A stretch of 64,000 nt of DNA from Ignavibacteria bacterium (GTDB taxonomy: Bacteria; Bacteroidota; Ignavibacteria; Kapaibacteriales; UBA961): NCBI GenBank assembly GCA_016720145.1, contig JADJXV010000006.1:1-64000 (forward strand), in the 5' to 3' direction. Below, piece by piece: positions 36,667 to 47,611 of the stretch. Every line of letters starts with the position of its first letter. Position 1 is the stretch's first letter. The translations under genes were made by a program, and so were the position numbers. The notes beneath the pieces were generated by a model that saw nothing but the letters and a program-made list of their open reading frames with translations, ran no database searches and was not told where the DNA came from.

Positions 36667-38767
36667 TTACCGGGTGATGACAATCTTATCAGTCATTACC
36701 CTGCTGCCCGATGTAAGTACATAATAATACACTCCGCTTGGCAGCGCATCGACATCAATAATCATAGAATACGTGCCTGCATTGAATCTCGTCTGATCGA
36801 TTAATGACTGCGCTTTATATCCGGTCATCGTGAAGAGATCGAGCGATACTATGCTCGATTCGTCTATGGTGAATTTGATCTTGGAGGAAGTAGTAGCAGG
36901 ATTAGGGTAATTCTCGAAATCATTATTCCCGAATTCGGTCTCATTCACCGAAATGACAATCGCTTCACGTTTGCCGGTGACTTTGAGGATTGTCCCGCCA
37001 TTGCCTATAATCCACGCCGTTGAATCATTGATTGCCGATACTCCGCTTAATTGATTCGCTGTGCCACTTGCTTGCGGTTTCCAGGTAATTCCGCCGTCTG
37101 CAGTGCTCACGATTACCCCCTTCCTCGCCTACTGCCCAGCCACGTTTGGAATTCACAAAAACAACCGATGAAAGTGGCACTGCTGTACCGGACAACTGTG
37201 CAGTCCACGTCTCGCCACCATCAGTTGTGTGTCGAATCACGCCAACATCACCCACTGCCCAACCGGTAGTATCGTTCGTGAAATATACTGCTTCAAGTTG
37301 TGAGGATGTTCCGCTCATCTGCTGCATCCAGTCTTTCCCTCCATTGTTTGTTTTGAGGATTGTACCTCCACTACCTACAGCATACGCCATCTGAGCATTA
37401 AGCGCAGACACGGCGCTTAAATTTGACTGACTTGGACTCGAAAGTAAATTCCACGTAACCCCTTTATTCACCGTCTGCAATATAATTCCTTCATTTCCAA
37501 CGGCATACCCAAAATCATCATTGACCATTCGGATCGAATGTAATGTCGAAGATGTCGGCGTCGTCTGTGCTGTCACCGACGGCGTGCCTGCGAGTGAACA
37601 TTCCATAATACGACCATTGTCACCGCACATCCATGCTTTTGTGGTGGAAATCACATGCACATCCCGTAAATTTTCAGGGAATAGATTTTCAATTTTATCC
37701 CATTTCTTTCCTGAATTTACTGTCGATAGCACAATCCCACTGTCTCCGACTGCCATTCCCGAATTGAGCGAATTGAAAGACACGCTCCGTAGATTTTGTG
37801 CGTAACCAGATGATAATACTTTCCAACTTGTTCCACCGTTTAAAGTCTTGAGGAGAGTACCGCCAGCGCCTACTACTAGTCCTATTGACGCATCGTAAAA
37901 AACTACTGAAGTGAGAGTTACCGTTGTTTCAGATGTTTGCGCCTTCCATGTGTCTCCGCCATCGATCGTGCTGAGAATTGTACCATTGGTGCCGCATGCC
38001 CAGCCGACTGTGCTGTTTATAAATGTCACAGAAAGTAGGTTGGAAACAGTTCCCGACGGCTTTACTTTCCAACTATCACCTCCGTCGATGGTTTTGAGGA
38101 TGACACCTTTGTCCCCGACTGCGACTCCGATTTTGGGTGTGATAAATCTTAGTGCATTAAGCGCGTCGTCGGCTCCGGTGAACTGAGCAAACCAATTATT
38201 ACCTCCATTTTGTGTTGCCATAATGAGTCCGCTATTACCTGCCACCCAACCATGGAGTGAATCCGCGAAATGGACAGCGCTGAACTGTGCAGATACACCA
38301 CTGACAAGCGCTCCCCAGGACAATCCGCCATCAGTGGTTTTAAGAAGAGTAGATTTGGTGCCTACGCAAAAGCCTACTGTCGATGTCGGAAAATGAACAG
38401 ACTTGATGGCATTAGTGGTATTAGAGAGAATGGATGTCCAATGTTTACCACCGTCTGACGTGCGGAGGATGACGCCACCAAAGCCAACGGCACAACCGAC
38501 TGTCTCAGTCATAAACTGAACAGAATAAAGAGGTTGAGCGGGAATGCTGTCGATAGAAATCCACGATCCACCCCCGTCAATTGTACTTATGATAGTACCA
38601 GCATTGCCGAAAGCAAAGAGATTTGATGGAGAATTACCTTGGTAAGCAATACAATAGAGTGCATTACCCTGAGGGAGTGGATTTTGCCAAGCCCAGCTTT
38701 CCTGAGATTTGGAGGGTAAATTGAGCGATAGGATAATAGTAAGTAGAGAGAGTAGTAAACGGTTCAT
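36667..38767 (-). CDS. Secreted Ycf48-like beta-propeller protein with T9SS sorting domain (one frame break)
   Basis: About 700 residues. A signal peptide (MNRLLLSLLTIILSLNLPSKSQ) is followed by some 13 Ycf48/BNR-type repeats: GNAGTIISTIDGGGSWISID, FGGVILRTSDGGKHWTSIL, GWAVGDVGVIRHTTDGGETW and so on, each with a 'F...GWAVG' strand. The two frames meet at GWAVGEEG, and correcting one base in a G5 run (37116-37120) gives VIVSTADGGITWKPQASGTA. The end is a type IX sorting domain (ENYPNPATTSSKIKF, LFTMTGYKAQSL, GVYYYVLTSGSRVMTDKIVIT). Its likely role is binding at the cell surface; the plant/cyanobacterial photosystem function of Ycf48 does not apply. Confidence 0.85.
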
Positions 38768-39238
38768 ACATGCTTCTTTCGTTGGGTTGTAGATGTGGAA
38801 ATCAATTTATTACTTGCAAATTAAGCACATTGACACGACTCACAATGGAGTTTTTTTAGGGAATAATTCGAAGTCTAATTTTATACAAAAAGCATTCATA
38901 AATCAATTATAATTTTGATGTAAAATATTAGTAGATTATAAAACATTTTTACTTCAGATCGGTATGAATAACTAACTGTAAACTAATATTTACAAATGGG
39001 TTACATCCCAAATTTCTCATAAGAGAATTACAATATGATTCTGAAAATTTACAGACTCACTCAACGTATATTTGGTTACGATATGTTAAGATCTTTGCGC
39101 TTCTCCCACAGGATATTTTGTTCAACATCTTTAACTTGCAAATATTTGGTAAATGTACATAATTATACTATGTTGCACAATAAATCTTCACTTGTATTTA
39201 TATCTCTATTTTATCCTCAATCACAGTAGAAATCTTTT
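38768..39238. other. Divergent intergenic region, no gene seen
   Basis: This 471-bp AT-rich stretch separates the Ycf48-like gene (minus) from the T9SS cargo pair (plus). A 64-codon plus-strand frame at 39035 has no domain and looks like chance. It must hold promoters in both directions; no clear pair was fixed. Confidence 0.4.
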
Positions 39239-40243
39239 ATGAAACATTCGTTACTTCTCGTACTCACTTGCCTGTTCTTTGTAAGTACTGCTTCAGCACA
39301 AAATTTGGAATCTTTTACGGCACTCACCGGCGCTAAAGTAGCTCGAGAAAAGGTCGCACAGCTGGGCTATATTGATGCTAAGCTCTTACAAATCAACACC
39401 TACAACAATCATCATCAACCTATTTTCAATTATAGCGATAAGTATAATGCATGTTATAATGGGAAAGCACTTCATTGGATTTATATCTTTTCATATACCC
39501 AAGATAGTAAAGTACTTGTCATTTCTGTCACTAACGAAGAAGGAAAATTCGTTCCGGTTGTCAAAGATGATCTATCGTTACTTGAATTTAATGCGCTGGA
39601 TAATCATGTAGAGTATCAGCGGATTGATAACTACACTGAGTTACCCTATTCATTAGTAGATAGCGACTTTTCATTTATTTTCAAACAGCTGGAAATTGGT
39701 ATACATGTCATTGACAATGAACATAGTTATACATCTCTTTTGTTAACTTCCAGACAAAATTCACAAAGAGGATCTGGCATATATAATTTTGATAACAAAG
39801 TATTAGACTCTCTCTTTCCATTTATTTGGGAATACTCAAATCATGGTGAAAGTATTGGTATAGACGGCAATTGGGGAGGTGGCAGTGCTGCCTCCATATT
39901 AGCATTTTCAGCTATAAATGGAGATTACTTTTATCATTTTCAAACTACCAATGTCGAAGAATCTTCCAATTCAACCACTATCAACCTCTCCCCCAATCCC
40001 ACAACCGGCAACATCAGCATCATAGGCACGACGGCTTCGCCCATTAGCCCCGTGAATGTAAAAATAATAGACGCTCTCGGGAGAATAGTTCATCAAGAGA
40101 ATTTAACAGCAAGTGCAGATGGAACATTTACTTACGTTTGGGATAGTAATACCGAAGGAAATATAATTCCATCAGGCGCTTATTCGGCGGTGATGTCGGT
40201 GGGTTCGCTGGTGAAGAGTGTGCCGTTTGTGGTGGTGCGGTGA
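39239..40243 (+). CDS. Secreted protein with T9SS sorting domain, first of a tandem pair
   Basis: A 334-residue protein with a signal peptide (MKHSLLLVLTCLFFVSTASA), an unrecognised central region (QNLESFTALTGAKVAREKVA, LHWIYIFSYTQDSKVLVISV, LVDSDFSFIFKQLE) and a C-terminal type IX sorting domain (INLSPNPTTGNISIIGTTA, VKIIDALGRIVHQENLTA, IIPSGAYSAVMSVGSLVKS). The next gene is a paralogue with the same layout. The last 250 bases of the two genes are nearly the same, whereas the central parts have diverged. Function unknown; cargo of the type IX machine (inference from the family). Confidence 0.82.
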   Translation: MKHSLLLVLTCLFFVSTASAQNLESFTALTGAKVAREKVAQLGYIDAKLLQINTYNNHHQPIFNYSDKYNACYNGKALHWIYIFSYTQDSKVLVISVTNEEGKFVPVVKDDLSLLEFNALDNHVEYQRIDNYTELPYSLVDSDFSFIFKQLEIGIHVIDNEHSYTSLLLTSRQNSQRGSGIYNFDNKVLDSLFPFIWEYSNHGESIGIDGNWGGGSAASILAFSAINGDYFYHFQTTNVEESSNSTTINLSPNPTTGNISIIGTTASPISPVNVKIIDALGRIVHQENLTASADGTFTYVWDSNTEGNIIPSGAYSAVMSVGSLVKSVPFVVVR

Positions 40244-40314
40244 GGATTAACAATAAAGACAACAACGTCAAATTTCAATTTATTTATGTACCTATATTCA
40301 CAGTAAGGAAAGTT

Positions 40315-41250
40315 ATGAAACACTTATTTACTCTTGTACTTGCCTGCCTTCTCATCGCCTCTGCTGCTTCCGCACAGAATCTAGAATATTTCACAGCACT
40401 CAAAGGTATAAGCACTGCCCGCGCAATGATTACTTCACTTGGCATTGCAGATGCAAAGCTCATTGCCATCAATAGTCATATTGATGATGACATCATTAAT
40501 TTCCAAGGTATAAAAAACAAACTCGACAGTACAGGACATGCGCTCAACTGGAACTATCTCTTTTCCTATAATACAGATAGCCGACTCAAACTCATATCAC
40601 TATCAAAGCCAAATGGTAATTTTTCAATCGGTGAGCGATATGATATTGCGACAATAGATTACGATACCCTCTATGAAGATTTCAGTTATACCTTAGATAA
40701 CTTTATCGATATGCCAACTGGATTAGTTGATAGTGATTTCCTCTCAGACATAGAGCAGCCAAATATCAGACATTCAGAAATCTATTATTCCTTGACATCA
40801 GTTTCGAATTTACGAAGAGTTGATTCAACTTTTATTTGGGAAAAGTGTGTTGGTTATATACATTATGAATCTAACGGCTTGGTAGATACTTACGGTACAC
40901 TATGGATTATTTATTTCGCAGAAACTGGTATTTTAAAAGGTTCTGGCGGAACGTTAGAAGTTCAAGATAAGGATATAAATTCCACCTTCACCCTCTCCCC
41001 CAATCCCACAACCGGCAACATCAGTATCAAAGGCACGACGGCTTCGCCCATTAGCCCCGTGAATGTACGAATAATCAACGCGCTTGGGAAAATACTTCAT
41101 CAAGAGAATATAACAGCAAGTGCAGATGGAACATTTACTTATGTTTGGGATAGTAATACCGACGGAAATTTAATTCCAACAGGCGCCTATTCGGCGGTAA
41201 TGACGGTGGGTTCGGTGGTGAAGAATGTGCCGTTTGTGGTGGTGCGGTGA
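40315..41250 (+). CDS. Secreted protein with T9SS sorting domain, second of a tandem pair
   Basis: A 311-residue paralogue of the preceding gene: signal peptide (MKHLFTLVLACLLIASAASA), QNLEYFTALKGISTARAMIT, LNWNYLFSYNTDSRLKLISL, GLVDSDFLSDIEQPN, and a C-terminal sorting domain that matches the first copy at about nine bases in ten (TLSPNPTTGNISIKGTTASP, ALGKILHQENITASADG). I start it at 40315 (MKHLFTL), 71 bp after the first gene. A terminator follows at 41292. Confidence 0.82.
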   Translation: MKHLFTLVLACLLIASAASAQNLEYFTALKGISTARAMITSLGIADAKLIAINSHIDDDIINFQGIKNKLDSTGHALNWNYLFSYNTDSRLKLISLSKPNGNFSIGERYDIATIDYDTLYEDFSYTLDNFIDMPTGLVDSDFLSDIEQPNIRHSEIYYSLTSVSNLRRVDSTFIWEKCVGYIHYESNGLVDTYGTLWIIYFAETGILKGSGGTLEVQDKDINSTFTLSPNPTTGNISIKGTTASPISPVNVRIINALGKILHQENITASADGTFTYVWDSNTDGNLIPTGAYSAVMTVGSVVKNVPFVVVR

Positions 41251-41291
41251 GTTTATCATTTATTTTTTAACAAGTTCATAATGGTGTTTCC

Positions 41292-41329
41292 GACCGGTCG
41301 GTTGTCGAGTAGAGAACTAACCGGTCTTT
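41292..41329 (+). terminator. Candidate terminator after the tandem T9SS pair
   Basis: The arms gaccggt (41292-41298) and accggtc (41320-41326) can pair, with further pairing inside, and are followed by TTT. The short T run makes this less certain. Confidence 0.5.
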
Positions 41330-41379
41330 CAACGCTTAAGTACTGAATAAATGTTAGCTCAAATACAACCACAATTTTC

Positions 41380-43101
41380 ATGAAAAAAATTTATTACTAT
41401 TTATTGATTCTAAGTATTGCAATTGTTTCTTGCTCCTTGGCTTGGACGTTAATTGTTGGATATACTACTACCATAGATTTTTTACTAAAGATATCAAACC
41501 AACAAAGCAATCACGATAAAGTATTCGCTTTGATGACGCTGAGTAAATTTTACGGAGCGCAAACTGTAGCATTATTCCTTATTCTTGCGTTGACACTTCT
41601 TTTCATAAAACGAGATACTTGTTACACTATAAGTATCACTGTATTCAAATACATAAATGATACACTCAGACGACTCCTCTCTGACTTTTTTCACTCCTTA
41701 GGTCCTATCGTTGTTTTCATACCCTTGGCGACCTGCATATACTGTGCTTTCGTGATACCGGTCTCATACGACGAAGCATATACGTATCTTTCCTTTACAA
41801 CAAAAACCCCTCTGACGTCTGCATTATATTATCCATTACCAAACAACCATGTTTTGCATTCCATCATCACAAATTTCACGCATTATATTCCGTTTCTTTC
41901 TGATTTGGTATGCTTAAGAATCTCTAATATTTTCATCACGTTCCTCATGTGGATGATTTGTTTTTCTTTCTGGAAGAAATTTTACTCCGAGAAATTTTCA
42001 CTTATCCTGACAGGCATCTCTTCAATGCTGTTTATGTCTGTGTATTACAGTTACATGTCAAGAGGGTACGAACTTGTAGGTTTATTTTTTGTTGTATCTC
42101 TTTACTGTACCTATCAATTACTACAAAATACCTCCGAAAAACGATACTGGATAATTTTATCAATTAGCAGTGTACTTGGTTTTTATACCATGCCTTCTTA
42201 CCTGTACGCCTTTCTTACATTACATGCATGTCTGCTTGTTGGTAGATCACCATTAGTCAGAAGTCAGAAGTCAGAAGTCAGAAGTCAGAAGTCAGAAGTC
42301 AGAAGTCAGAAGTCAGAAGTCAGAAGTCAGAAGTCATCGTTTTTCAGCACAATTGCCATTGTTGCAGTAATTTATACCCCAATCATTCTTGTTAACGGAT
42401 TGAAAGCAATTGTTGGAAATGTGTATGTGCAACCAATACCTCGATTGGTTTTGATAGAAAAGCTGCCATCTTTTTTCTCAGAAACATTGCAGACTATTTT
42501 CGGCATACATTGGTGGTTTATTGCTCCTCTGCTCGCAATCTCATTACTTTATGCTGTTTACAAAAAAGATAGTTTTCACATAAAAACCATATCCATTTTT
42601 ATTGCAACACCTTTTTTGCTTTTAATAGTACATTCAGTGATTCCTTTTCCAAGAACATTTTACTACTATAGTATCATAATAGTATTCCTCTGTTTATATC
42701 CGGCTAAAGAGTTCGTTAATCGATTCTCGAATTGGACAATATTGTCTTGTGTACTCGTTCTACAGGTTCTCCTATTGGTAAACTTTACAAATGAAATCAA
42801 AGAATATGAAAATTACAGCATCTCATCACACCAGATCAGCTCTCAAATCATTGGTGATAAGAGCTTTTTCATTAATTCAGAACAATTTGATATATTTTTT
42901 CGATTTGAATTACAGACCTCCGGTTATAAGACTATCGTACCGAAGGTTGTGTTTCCACCGGTGAAGATGAGTTCAGACTCAATGAACAGCTACGATTATG
43001 TGGTGATTGATAATAAGTATGACATGTCTCAAAACAGGAAGCCAATCTTTACTAATCGAATAACAAATGTCTATTCTTCAAATTACTTATCCATTCGATA
43101 A
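41380..43101 (+). CDS. Membrane protein resembling GT-C glycosyltransferases, with an internal heptanucleotide repeat
   Basis: A 573-residue protein with about ten hydrophobic segments. The first periplasmic loop carries SYDEAYTYLSFTTK, which matches the acidic D/E motif of GT-C enzymes (the polyprenol-phosphate-sugar-dependent ArnT/PMT group), followed by PLPNNHVLHSIITNF. It would add sugar to a lipid or protein on the outer face (inference). Between two helices (LHACLLVGRSPL and FFSTIAIVAVIY) lies a run of the heptamer AGTCAGA (42255-42336), read as VRSQKSE repeats. Adding or losing a unit shifts the frame, so the gene may be phase-variable. Followed by a YfhO gene. Confidence 0.7.
   Translation: MKKIYYYLLILSIAIVSCSLAWTLIVGYTTTIDFLLKISNQQSNHDKVFALMTLSKFYGAQTVALFLILALTLLFIKRDTCYTISITVFKYINDTLRRLLSDFFHSLGPIVVFIPLATCIYCAFVIPVSYDEAYTYLSFTTKTPLTSALYYPLPNNHVLHSIITNFTHYIPFLSDLVCLRISNIFITFLMWMICFSFWKKFYSEKFSLILTGISSMLFMSVYYSYMSRGYELVGLFFVVSLYCTYQLLQNTSEKRYWIILSISSVLGFYTMPSYLYAFLTLHACLLVGRSPLVRSQKSEVRSQKSEVRSQKSEVRSQKSSFFSTIAIVAVIYTPIILVNGLKAIVGNVYVQPIPRLVLIEKLPSFFSETLQTIFGIHWWFIAPLLAISLLYAVYKKDSFHIKTISIFIATPFLLLIVHSVIPFPRTFYYYSIIIVFLCLYPAKEFVNRFSNWTILSCVLVLQVLLLVNFTNEIKEYENYSISSHQISSQIIGDKSFFINSEQFDIFFRFELQTSGYKTIVPKVVFPPVKMSSDSMNSYDYVVIDNKYDMSQNRKPIFTNRITNVYSSNYLSIR
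42255..42336 (+). repeat. Heptanucleotide microsatellite (AGTCAGA), 11 full units plus 5 bases
   Basis: Eleven perfect copies and a partial twelfth lie inside the gene at 41380-43101. Since seven is not a multiple of three, the peptide cycles every 21 bases (VRSQKSE) and no frame of the repeat itself contains a stop. Confidence 0.97.
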
Positions 43102-43271
43102 ATGAAAGAAATTACTAAAGTGACCGAAATGGCTTTGCGTGAAATCGATGAAAAAGTTTAATTATTCCCCTCCCACCGCCACACGATAAATTATTCCGTT
43201 TGAAAATCGAGTGCCTTGGTGGTAAATTGCAGTCAAAATTGTTGTTTTTCATACTCCAAGGCGAAAATACG

Positions 43272-45620
43272 ATGGCTGCTCCGCTAAAAACTTCAAAACA
43301 AAACACTTCTAACTCTCCTATTTCAATCAAAGTTAAAGAACTAACTCTCCCGATTGTCTTGCTCCTTTTTGCAGCCACAACGATGATATTTTTCAGAGAT
43401 ATTCTCTTTGGCAATAAATTCTTTTGGGATGACGTAGCTGAATATATTTACCCGTTTACTACCTTTGCAGCGCGGCAATTGGCGCAGTTTCAGCTCCCTT
43501 TTTGGAATCCTTATACCTTCTCCGGCATGCCATTCTTAGCCGACTTTCAGACCCAAACACTCTACCCACCACACACAATGATGGCACTCTTCCTCAAAAA
43601 AGATGGAATGTTGCCAACCAAAATTATCGAAATCGTCATTATCCTCCATTTTTTCCTTGCCCAATACGCGATGTATTCGTTTGCAAGGTTCAAAAATGTA
43701 TCGAGTTATGGAGCAATCATCGCCGCCGTCTCCTACGCTTTTTGCGGTTCACTCGCTGTACGTGTCATCCACCCGATGGTCGTCTATCATTTAGCATTAT
43801 TCCCGCTCATACTGTTGCATTTTCATCGAGGAATATTCGAAGGGAAAATTAAAAACACTCTCTATGCCGGACTTCTTCTCGCACTTGCTCTCATATCGGG
43901 TCACCCCCAGACATCAGCATATCTTCTTTTATTTTTAGCAGGTTATACGGTATGGATGGGCTTTGGAGCAATTAAAAATAAAGAACTCAATGGTGGTGCA
44001 ATCAGTAGATTTACACTTCGGGCTCTCCTGCCGGTGATTATGGCTTTTGCGCTGACGGCTGTGCAATTTATACCCGCGCAAGAGCTGGCAGGACTCTCTG
44101 AAAGAACAAAAATTACGTACGATAAAACACCCGAAAACCCCAAATTGTACGCCTCCGACGGTTCGATGCGACTCGGACAAATCTACTCAGCAGCGGTTGC
44201 TAATCTTTACGGGAAAGTATCGCAGACAGACCAAAAACAAAACAATTTCTACCTGCCGAATGTGAGTGATACTGGTACTGACCAGCATTACTATTGGGAT
44301 ACGGCTTTTTATTTCGGACTTGCCGCCCTCTGCCTCGGACTCTTCGGTCTAAGCACACAATGGCGATCTCGATTTGGCGGATTCATGCTTGCCATGATAA
44401 TTTTTGCAATTCTCTACGGCTTAGGTGCCAATGGTTTTCTCCATCGTATGCTTTTTGGAATTCCTGTGTTCGGTTCGTTCAGAAATCCCGGTAGGATAAT
44501 GTTTTATATGAGTTTTGGATTGTGTTTATTCGCAGGAATTGGTTTTGATGCGCTATGGCAATCTGCTAAAAATTCCAAACTTCAAACTTGCTTTCTCATC
44601 GCAAGTGCGATTCCCCTGCTAATCACCCTTTTTGCCGCTACCGGTATCCTCCAAACGTTTATCGACACGCCTGAATCTGCTACTTCAGCTATTCAAAAAG
44701 AAGGACTTACTGCATTCTTTCTGTGCCTTGGTGTAGTTGCGGTAGGTTTTTTATTATATCGAAAAGTACTTCCGGTGTCAGGAGCAGGATGGATACTTGT
44801 ATTCATCGCGTTTATAGATCTCAATCTTGCCTATTCGCAATTCGTTGGAAGTAAGGAAAATCCTGCTGAAAAGTTCAAAATCTCACCCGAACTCAAGCAA
44901 CAATTCGCTATTACACCACCTAATAATATCTTCCGTGTGGAAATGTGGAGCAAGCGCGGAAGCTACGCGATGAAACGCAATCAGGGTCCACTTGATAATA
45001 TCATGCTTTTCGAAGGATATAATCCTATTCTCCTCGAGAGGCGTTCACCCATGGCGGCAGACCCAAATACGGTCGAAGATTTGCTGGGAATTCGCTATAA
45101 AATTGACGTGGATGAAGCCACGCAACAGCTTGGAATTATCGAACGTCCCACGGCGTTCAAGAGAGCATGGATGGCATATCAACCGATTGTGACAGAGACA
45201 GACAATGTGGTCAAAACAATGAAAGCCGGCGGAATTAACTATCGCAATCAAGTAGTTTTAGAGAAATCTCCTGCAAATTCTCTCGGTAATCTTCCTTCCG
45301 ACTCTATTTCTCATTCAGTCAATTGCACTGAATATACTAACAATCAATTTTCCTATTCAGTTAAGTCCGACAAGGCAGGAATTCTCTGCATGAGTGAGAT
45401 CTGGTATCCGGCATGGAAGGCAACGATTGACGGTCAGCCGGCGGAAGTGCTGAGAATTAACTATAGTTTACGCGGGGTAGAAGTGCCTGCAGGCGAACAT
45501 ACCATCGTCATGAAATACGATTCGGATGCGTTCCATACAGGTGCATGGATCTCATTGTCAAGCTTGATACTTACGCTTGGTGCGGTAGTGTTTTTTAGAA
45601 TAAAAGAAAAAAATGTTTGA
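43272..45620 (+). CDS. YfhO family membrane protein
   Basis: A 782-residue protein of the YfhO group. A first helix (LPIVLLLFAATTMIFF) is followed by a periplasmic segment FFWDDVAEYIYPFTTFAARQ with FWNPYTFSGMPFLADFQTQ, the family's acidic and aromatic motif, and a further eleven or so helices (for example LYAGLLLALALISGHPQTSAYLL). The C-terminal part is soluble and beta-rich: ILCMSEIWYPAWKATIDGQP, LRGVEVPAGEHTIVMKYD. In Gram-positives YfhO members add sugar to lipoteichoic acid; here the substrate is unknown. I start it at 43272; the longer frame adds 24 residues of no support. Confidence 0.9.
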   Translation: MAAPLKTSKQNTSNSPISIKVKELTLPIVLLLFAATTMIFFRDILFGNKFFWDDVAEYIYPFTTFAARQLAQFQLPFWNPYTFSGMPFLADFQTQTLYPPHTMMALFLKKDGMLPTKIIEIVIILHFFLAQYAMYSFARFKNVSSYGAIIAAVSYAFCGSLAVRVIHPMVVYHLALFPLILLHFHRGIFEGKIKNTLYAGLLLALALISGHPQTSAYLLLFLAGYTVWMGFGAIKNKELNGGAISRFTLRALLPVIMAFALTAVQFIPAQELAGLSERTKITYDKTPENPKLYASDGSMRLGQIYSAAVANLYGKVSQTDQKQNNFYLPNVSDTGTDQHYYWDTAFYFGLAALCLGLFGLSTQWRSRFGGFMLAMIIFAILYGLGANGFLHRMLFGIPVFGSFRNPGRIMFYMSFGLCLFAGIGFDALWQSAKNSKLQTCFLIASAIPLLITLFAATGILQTFIDTPESATSAIQKEGLTAFFLCLGVVAVGFLLYRKVLPVSGAGWILVFIAFIDLNLAYSQFVGSKENPAEKFKISPELKQQFAITPPNNIFRVEMWSKRGSYAMKRNQGPLDNIMLFEGYNPILLERRSPMAADPNTVEDLLGIRYKIDVDEATQQLGIIERPTAFKRAWMAYQPIVTETDNVVKTMKAGGINYRNQVVLEKSPANSLGNLPSDSISHSVNCTEYTNNQFSYSVKSDKAGILCMSEIWYPAWKATIDGQPAEVLRINYSLRGVEVPAGEHTIVMKYDSDAFHTGAWISLSSLILTLGAVVFFRIKEKNV

Positions 45621-45650
45621 TTTCTTTCCCTATTTATTTGCGGAGATTTT

Positions 45651-47611
45651 ATGAAAATTGTTTCTACATTTCGAGCAATTATCGGTTGCATAATACTATT
45701 TGCAAGTCCTTGTATTCTCATGAGTCAGGATAAATCATGGATGGCAGATGTGACCAATCAAATTGGTCTCAATGGTGTAAAAGGTGCGCGAGTCAATATG
45801 GTGGATATGAATAATGATAATTATCCTGACTTGTTTGTGCAAGTTGAATTAGGTGCAAAGCTTTCGACCCGTGCACGGAATATGAAGATTTACATGAATC
45901 AGCAAGACCCATCCAGTACTAATCCCGGCAAACGTGTATTTGTGGATGTGACTGATAAATCAGGCGTTTGGGTACATCCTGAAATTCCTGACAGTAGCCG
46001 TGTGATTGACATAGCACTCATGGCAGACCTCAATAACGACGGGAATATTGATCTTGTCACCGGACCATATTACGACAGATTGGAAAATTTTAAATTTCCC
46101 GAGGACAGATGTGAAGTACTGCTTGGAGATGGCAAAGGGCATTTTGATCTTGTACCGGATAATGGACTACACGAACTCGGACTTTTGAATTGCGCAGGAA
46201 TGACCTTTTTAGATTATGATCTCGATGGAGTGCTTGACTTATATATTGCTACATGGTTCAAGGATAAAAACATAAATGGATTCATGCCCGATTATCTGCT
46301 TCATGGTAATGGAGATGGCACGTTCACTGATATGTCGAAGAAATCGGGAATTTCAACTGTAGAATTCCCAATGTATGGTGCAACTGCGATGGATTGGAAT
46401 AATGACGGTTGGCCGGATGTGCTTACATCGGCGTACTGCAGAAGCGGTGGAAGCTTGTGGCAGAATAACAAAAACGGAACATTTACCGATGTCGCTAAAA
46501 CAGTTGGATATACTTCACAACTTGTCAACGGCGACGTAGATGGATTGGGAGCGCGCGCACTGTGTCAATGGGCTGTCGTTCCCGCTGACTTTGATAATGA
46601 TGGAGATATTGATATACTTCAAGCATTCGTACACGGAGGGTTGGATTTTGGCGAGGACGTTCGACAATATCAGTAAACCAAGGAGCTGCAAAAGGATATA
46701 AGTACAAGTGGGAAATGGGCTTACTAAAACGTAAAGACCCTCAATCCTTTCATTTAGGAGATATGGATGCCGCTTGGTTCGACTTTGACAATGACGGATG
46801 GCAAGATTGTGCGTATGGTGAGAATGTATATTTACCGGCTACGGATAGAGTGTTTATGTTTAGGCAGAATCCTACGAAACATGACTTTGATGATATGACC
46901 GAATCTCTTGGAATGCTCCCGTACAAGACTTGTCACGTAACTCGTCCGTGTGATTATGACTTAGACGGAGATGAGGATATTCTTGTCGGTTGGAAGAATG
47001 GACTCTCGATGATTCAAAATGACAAAGGTAAAACCAATAATTTTGTTGAAATTAAACTTGAAGCTCCCGCCGGTGTGAATCGCAATGCCATCGGAGCACG
47101 CATCCAAGTCTATACAGATAGTATGGTTCAAATCCGAGACGTGCTTTGCGGTCAGGGGCATTTCGGCGCGCAGCAGCCACTCGAGAAAGTCTTTGGTCTC
47201 GGTAAAGCAACCAAAATTGATTCTATTGTCATTCGATGGCCACATAAGACATTGCCAACAACTACTATTACCAATCCACCAATTAATCGCTTTTTAGTCC
47301 TTGGAGAGAATGGATTATCAGGATCTTTTGCAGTAAGTGCTGAAGAAGAAAAACCTTCCTTTGTGTCAGGATTATCCATTTATCCTAATCCTGCTCAATC
47401 ATTGGTGAGGTTTACTCTTCCTACGATTCAGCATTCCGGAGGAAAAGTACAAATTACCACTGTGCTTGGAGGTGAAGTACTAACAGTTACACTACCACCA
47501 CAAACTCTCGAACTTTCCGTACCTCTTGATGAAATTTCCGTCGGCACTTATATTCTAAATGTTCGACTTGATAATGGTGTATCATATTCACGACTATTTA
47601 TAAAACGATAA
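45651..47611 (+). CDS. Secreted FG-GAP/VCBS repeat protein with ASPIC/UnbV and T9SS domains (one frame break)
   Basis: About 653 residues. A signal peptide is followed by several Ca-binding FG-GAP/VCBS blades: VNMVDMNNDNYPDLFVQVE, MADLNNDGNIDLVTGPYYD, FLDYDLDGVLDLYIATWF, DWNNDGWPDVLTSAYC, WFDFDNDGWQDCAYGE, CDYDLDGDEDILVGW. Then an ASPIC/UnbV domain (NFVEIKLEAPAGVNRNAIGA, VLCGQGHFGAQQPLEKVFGL, DSIVIRWPH) and a type IX sorting domain (LSIYPNPAQSLVRFTLP, VGTYILNVRLDNGVSYSRL). One missing base near 46663 separates the halves (VR-TISVNQGAAKGYKYKWE). This is a CRTAC-like, surface-exported propeller, common in Bacteroidota; ligand unknown. Confidence 0.88.

Noticed and set aside
39035..39229. 64-codon plus-strand frame before the T9SS pair
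   Set aside because: No recognisable feature; composition as expected for the promoter region.
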